This document shows positions 60,598 through 64,000 of a stretch of DNA of 64,000 nucleotides, one piece after another; position 1 is the stretch's first letter, and each line of letters begins with the position of its first letter. Under the pieces are notes generated by a model, which made no database searches, had not been told where the DNA came from, and worked only from the letters and a program-made list of their open reading frames with translations. The position numbers and the translations under genes are program-made. Source of the stretch: Ruminococcus flavefaciens ND2009 (GTDB lineage: Bacteria > Bacillota > Clostridia > Oscillospirales > Ruminococcaceae); contig NZ_JHXI01000016.1 in assembly GCF_000621785.1 (NCBI RefSeq), forward strand, positions 1 through 64,000. Reading direction: 5' to 3'.

Positions 60598-62025
60598 ATG
60601 AGAAAAACTTTAGCTTTATGTGTAATAACAGTTTTTTCGTTATTTTCATGCAGTAACAGTCAGACTAAAAGTGGATTGAAAAATTCAGTCTCCCAAACAA
60701 TTGCATCAGGAACAAATACTTCCGATACTTCAGAAAAAAATGATATTAAAAGCTCAAATGAGGATATAATCCTTACTATGCCTATAATGATAGATCATCC
60801 ATTCTATTTCGATACAAGAGACCTTGTGCAGGAATTCAATGATGCTGATAACGGCTATAAGATAGTTTTAAAAGATTATGCTGAGGGACTGAATATGGAA
60901 AATATCTCGGAAAATACAGACTGGGATAATTATAATCTTGATCTGACCCTGGACATTATGAAGGGCGGAGAGCTTGACATAATACCTAACATTTTCACTG
61001 ATCCCGGAAAATTCCATGCTTTCACTGAAAAGGGCGCTTTTGCTGACCTTAATCCATTCATCGATGACGATGAGAACTTAGACCGCAGTGAGCTTTTTGA
61101 CGAAGTACTGCAAGCCTGTGAGATAAATGACGAATTAAGGTATATGCCTATAAGCTTTACTATTGATACTCTTGCCGGACCATCAAAGTATGTTGGTAAC
61201 GAGAAAAACTGGACCTTTGAGGAAATGAAAGAGCGCTGGGAGAAAATGCCTGAAGGCTCGACCATTAACGGACACACAACAAAGGACTATGTTTATTATG
61301 CACTCCTTAGGGGTAATATAAGCAGTTTCATAGACTATGATAAGGCTGAATGTCATTTTGATTCAGATGAGTTCATAAATATACTTGATTTTTTGAATTC
61401 TTTTGAGGATCTCACAGGATTCAAACAGGAAATAAATGGCACAAGTGAGGAGTTTGTCAGTGAATTTATTATATCCGGGTTCATGCAGTATCATCAGATG
61501 TTCTGGAGGTATCCTGCTGAAGAGATCACTTTTGTCGGATATCCTTCTGATGATGGATGTGGTTCATTCTTTAACATCATGAATGATCAGGTGGCTGTCA
61601 GCGCAACTTCTTCTCCTGAAAAGCAAAAAGGCGCATGGGAGTTTATCCGTATGCTGGTATCCTATGAATGCCAGTATGGCAATGAATTTAGTGGTATGTT
61701 GGGGAATAATAGTGAATTTGCACTTCCGATAAATAAAAAAGCTTTTGAAGATATGGGCAGAGATCAGTATAGTCATGAAGACGAGAAAGATATAGACGAA
61801 TTCACAGGTCAGGAGATTTCTGACATTTATCTTACCAAATCCGAATATCAAAAGCTTGCTGACTTTATACCGACTATAAAGAAGGTAAATATTGGTACGG
61901 AAAGAGATATCTACGAAATAATAAATGACGAGATATTTGCTTTTTTTGCAGGCGAAAAGACTTCAAAGGAAGTTGCCGAAAACATACAAAACAGAGTTGA
62001 GCTTCTTTTAAATGAGAAAATTTGA
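60598..62025 (+). CDS. Extracellular solute-binding lipoprotein (family 1)
   Basis: This protein of about 475 residues has a signal peptide with lipobox FSC (Cys near 18) and a Ser/Thr linker. The fold pattern is of sugar-type ABC substrate-binding proteins: DLVQEFNDADNGYKIVLKDY near the start, GGELDIIPNIFTDPGKFHAF, PISFTIDTLAGPSKYVGNEK and NDQVAVSATSSPEKQKGAWEFIRML. No permease or ATPase gene adjoins it, so it is an orphan here. Base composition is clearly more AT-rich than the rest of the window, in line with acquired DNA after the tRNA. GAGGAGG precedes the ATG at 60598. Confidence 0.88.
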   Translation: MRKTLALCVITVFSLFSCSNSQTKSGLKNSVSQTIASGTNTSDTSEKNDIKSSNEDIILTMPIMIDHPFYFDTRDLVQEFNDADNGYKIVLKDYAEGLNMENISENTDWDNYNLDLTLDIMKGGELDIIPNIFTDPGKFHAFTEKGAFADLNPFIDDDENLDRSELFDEVLQACEINDELRYMPISFTIDTLAGPSKYVGNEKNWTFEEMKERWEKMPEGSTINGHTTKDYVYYALLRGNISSFIDYDKAECHFDSDEFINILDFLNSFEDLTGFKQEINGTSEEFVSEFIISGFMQYHQMFWRYPAEEITFVGYPSDDGCGSFFNIMNDQVAVSATSSPEKQKGAWEFIRMLVSYECQYGNEFSGMLGNNSEFALPINKKAFEDMGRDQYSHEDEKDIDEFTGQEISDIYLTKSEYQKLADFIPTIKKVNIGTERDIYEIINDEIFAFFAGEKTSKEVAENIQNRVELLLNEKI

Positions 62026-62080
62026 TATGCCATATTTGTTTATTTTTATGCCCTCAAAAAGTAAATTAAGGAGTAAGAAA

Positions 62081-62557
62081 ATGAAAAAAACAATACATCT
62101 ACTAACTACTTTATTATCAGCAGGACTTATAAGTGCATCTCTTATTGGCAGTATTTCTTCATCAGCATATATTACGCCTGGTAGTGACGATTGTTGGAAC
62201 GCTGGAAACAGTTATGGTACTTCTCGTTGTTTAAAGAAAAATACTGATTCATCTATATGGGTTTTTAATAATTCATATTATAATTCATATGGTGCTTACA
62301 TAAGTATCTATGGAAACAATGATGGACGAGCATATACACAGTTTTCAGTTAATAAATGCTCACAGTATTGGGAGACTTTAACCACAACCGATCTTTACTT
62401 TGAGCCTCGCACATCATATTTTGTAAGAAATTATGTAAAAGAAAATCAATATAAATATGCAGTAATAAAAATTACTCCAGAAGGCACAGGTGCATACGGT
62501 TCATGGAAAGCTGATCTTTATGGTAATGAAGCATCAGGATGCCCAAATATTAACTAA
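62081..62557 (+). CDS. Small secreted protein, DUF2712-like
   Basis: This protein of 158 residues has a signal peptide (1-33, cleavage near SSSA) and a mature part rich in Asn, Tyr and Ser with three Cys residues. There is no catalytic motif. It reminds me of DUF2712-type secreted proteins that stand before ABC-2 permeases in Firmicutes, and the next gene is such a permease; this is tentative. TAAGGAG precedes the ATG. AT-rich, like its neighbours. The longer frame begins inside the preceding gene's end and is not supported. Confidence 0.65.
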   Translation: MKKTIHLLTTLLSAGLISASLIGSISSSAYITPGSDDCWNAGNSYGTSRCLKKNTDSSIWVFNNSYYNSYGAYISIYGNNDGRAYTQFSVNKCSQYWETLTTTDLYFEPRTSYFVRNYVKENQYKYAVIKITPEGTGAYGSWKADLYGNEASGCPNIN

Positions 62558-62603
62558 ATTAATCACAAATAGTATCTAATTAACTACACTTGAGGGCATT
62601 AAA

Positions 62604-63377
62604 ATGAACATTGTAAGAAAAGAAGTACATAACTCTCTACATAATATCTATTTTATAATTCCATGCGTTTTAGGGATAATTCTTTCATTAATATATTCAT
62701 TTAAAGTAATAGATCTATATTTAGAGTATCGAAAACATATAAGCTTTGATGAAATACTGACTCAAAATACGCTTGCACCGACTTTTAATGCATATATGTT
62801 ATGGATAGGAGGACCAAGATTAGAAAATGATAAATCAACTGTAATATTTTTCTGGTATATTATTTTTGCATCTGTTATACCTTATACTTGGTCATACTGT
62901 GCCGAAAGAAAGCAGGGCAAGGTTAATAAAAGAATTATTCATGATAAGATACCAAATAAGTTAAGTAAGTATATTGCTGTGTTTGTTTCTTCAGGGCTTT
63001 TAGCTGCAATTCCTTTGTTAGTAAATCTAATATCTGTTTTACTGTTTGTTCCCGCAACAAAACCTGATCCGGTTTATAACGTTTATTATCGTGAATTTTC
63101 GTCAAGCTTTTTTGGTGAATTATATTATTCAGTACCGTTATTATACGAATTATTATACATATTTTCTTTCTTTGTTTTTTGCGGATTAGTCGGATGTGTT
63201 GGATATTCGATTTCATTGATAATAAAAAATGCGGTAATTGGAATATCATTTCCTGTGATTTTAATACTTGCTATCCATTTTTTGAAAAATAAAGTATACT
63301 TCACGTATAAACATATTTCGCCTCTTGAATATATGAATGTTGCTGATAATTTGAACGTGGATAGTTACAGGCTGTGA
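62604..63377 (+). CDS. ABC-2-type permease-like membrane protein, probably truncated
   Basis: This protein of 257 residues has about six membrane helices (14-36, 87-106, 123-150, 178-205, 210-230 and part of a last one). The overall look, starting MNIVRKEVHNSLHN with a single cytoplasmic helix, fits ABC-2 permeases of peptide or bacteriocin exporters. It ends NVADNLNVDSYRL, where relatives would continue to a last helix, so the C-terminus is likely lost through the junction with non-coding DNA near 63377. No ATPase gene is present. GAGGGC is the only ribosome-binding-like sequence. Confidence 0.65.
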   Translation: MNIVRKEVHNSLHNIYFIIPCVLGIILSLIYSFKVIDLYLEYRKHISFDEILTQNTLAPTFNAYMLWIGGPRLENDKSTVIFFWYIIFASVIPYTWSYCAERKQGKVNKRIIHDKIPNKLSKYIAVFVSSGLLAAIPLLVNLISVLLFVPATKPDPVYNVYYREFSSSFFGELYYSVPLLYELLYIFSFFVFCGLVGCVGYSISLIIKNAVIGISFPVILILAIHFLKNKVYFTYKHISPLEYMNVADNLNVDSYRL

Positions 63378-63669
63378 TCTGTTACATGATGCTGTGCCGT
63401 CCGTAATTGCTCCCGTTTTCACCTGGCGTAACGCATATAGCTGCATTTCAGGAAACAAAGCTGTTCAGTCAAGAGAAGGCTATGCAAATTTTTTCATTAA
63501 ACCATTGCCTGTAAAAACATTCAATACAATTCGCAAGAATAGCAGGTTATGAAAGGGCTTTATTTGTATCCCCACAAGGAATATGATCGTTTTTTCCTTT
63601 GCAGCCTGTCAAGAAGCTGTCAATTATTGCGTTTCATAAAACCAATATTGCTCATTATGCTGTAAAAGA
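63378..63669. other. Junction region without a recognised gene
   Basis: Composition changes here, back toward that of the host. I see only short frames, one on the minus strand (63261-63458) without support. It may hold the worn right end of the accessory segment. Confidence 0.45.
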
Positions 63670-63698
63670 TTGACATTTGCTCCGCTTAAGTATATAAT
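63670..63698 (+). promoter_or_regulatory. Consensus promoter of the xylanase gene
   Basis: TTGACA (63670-63675) and TATAAT (63693-63698) are 17 bases apart, giving a leader of about 100 bases. Confidence 0.85.
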
Positions 63699-63805
63699 AT
63701 ATATAATATGATGGCGGGAGATAACTTTTGTAAATTTATCTCCAATGAAAATGCCAACCGCTTATTGAACATAAACGTGATCCATTATCAAAGGAGTGAT
63801 AAGAC

Positions 63806-64000
63806 ATGAAATTGAATGACATCAAAAAAACTGTTGCCGGATTTGCGGCTGCCATCGTCAGCTTATCTGCTATGCCGTTTTTATCCCTTGATTCAAACGG
63901 CGCAAGCAGGACATATACTCTCGACGGTGGAGGTCAGTTCAAGGGCACAGGTCCCGGCGGTTACTACAACTATGAGATCTGGGCTTCGGATAGCGCACGG
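63806..64000 (+). CDS. Secreted protein, probable GH11 xylanase (5' part only)
   Basis: Only 65 codons are in the window. A signal peptide (1-33: KKTVAGFAAAIVSLSAMPFL) is followed by RTYTLDGGGQFKGTGPGG and then YYNYEIWASDSAR. The G-x-x-Y-E-x-W pattern resembles the N-terminal strand of GH11 xylanases (commonly G-Y-D-Y-E-x-W), which is frequent in Ruminococcus. A carbohydrate-binding module is an alternative. AAGGAGTGAT precedes the ATG, and a full-consensus promoter lies upstream. Confidence 0.6.
   Translation, partial: MKLNDIKKTVAGFAAAIVSLSAMPFLSLDSNGASRTYTLDGGGQFKGTGPGGYYNYEIWASDSAR

Noticed and set aside
63261..63458. Minus-strand frame near the end of the permease gene
   Set aside because: Partly antisense to the permease, no ribosome binding site, no recognised domain.

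Overview
The window looks like a chromosomal segment of a fibre-degrading gut or rumen Ruminococcus (Oscillospiraceae, Bacillota), probably from the cellulosome-forming R. flavefaciens / R. champanellensis group. The evidence is two secreted proteins ending in type I-like dockerins (a GH44 endoglucanase/xyloglucanase and a metallopeptidase-like protein), a probable GH11 xylanase cut by the right edge, Thr-rich linkers, Gram-positive ribosome binding sites, and consensus TTGACA-N17-TATAAT promoters. The species assignment is an inference.

Layout. 0.1-4.4 kb (minus strand): a P1B-type metal ATPase with a small partner, then a membrane-tethered methyltransferase and an AraC regulator. 4.6-5.9 kb: enolase. 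6.4-9.4 kb: an ABC exporter-like pair (ATPase plus FtsX-type permease). 9.8-17.5 kb: an iron and electron-transfer block. It has a rightward operon (DUF2325, DUF3793, flavodoxin, wall-anchored secreted protein, ferric-reductase-like/FMN-binding membrane protein) facing a leftward feoA-feoA-feoB-FeoB-associated operon. 17.9-21.4 kb: a second ABC/FtsX pair. 21.6-24.9 kb: an XRE regulator and a GH44 dockerin enzyme. 25-26.7 kb: a diguanylate cyclase and a C_GCAxxG_C_C protein. 27-28.7 kb: a NifU-like/GGGtGRT pair. 28.7-29.1 kb: a cluster of repeats. 29.1-30.5 kb: an ECF sigma factor and its likely anti-sigma factor. 30.55-32.8 kb: a complete-looking retron (promoter, msr-msd, reverse transcriptase) overlapping a lipobox-bearing alpha/beta hydrolase gene. 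33-35 kb: zinc-type metal-binding genes. 35-38 kb: DegV and a minimal SufC-SufB pair. 38.06-38.34 kb: a chain of perfect hairpins. 38.8-41.2 kb: a two-component system. 41.3-44 kb: a dockerin metallopeptidase. 44-50 kb: RNA methyltransferase, nucleoside phosphorylase, DUF4003, PPK2, GntR and TraB genes. 50.4-58.1 kb: rpoB-rpoC. 58.3-60 kb: acetyltransferase and GHL10 protein. 60.03 kb: tRNA-Ala(GGC), followed by an integrase remnant and an AT-rich accessory stretch to 63.4 kb. 63.8 kb: the start of a probable xylanase.

Two things link genes across the window. First, a palindrome GTTAG-N6-CTAAC recurs at the enolase promoter, the flavodoxin operon promoter, both feo positions and the second ABC operon, several times starting about 7-8 bases after the -10 hexamer. 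This suggests one metal-responsive repressor, perhaps DtxR/IdeR-like. Second, a dispersed element starts a few bases after the stop codons of three unrelated genes, always in the same orientation relative to the gene. The retron with its overlapping hydrolase gene is the best candidate for an undescribed defence-type system.
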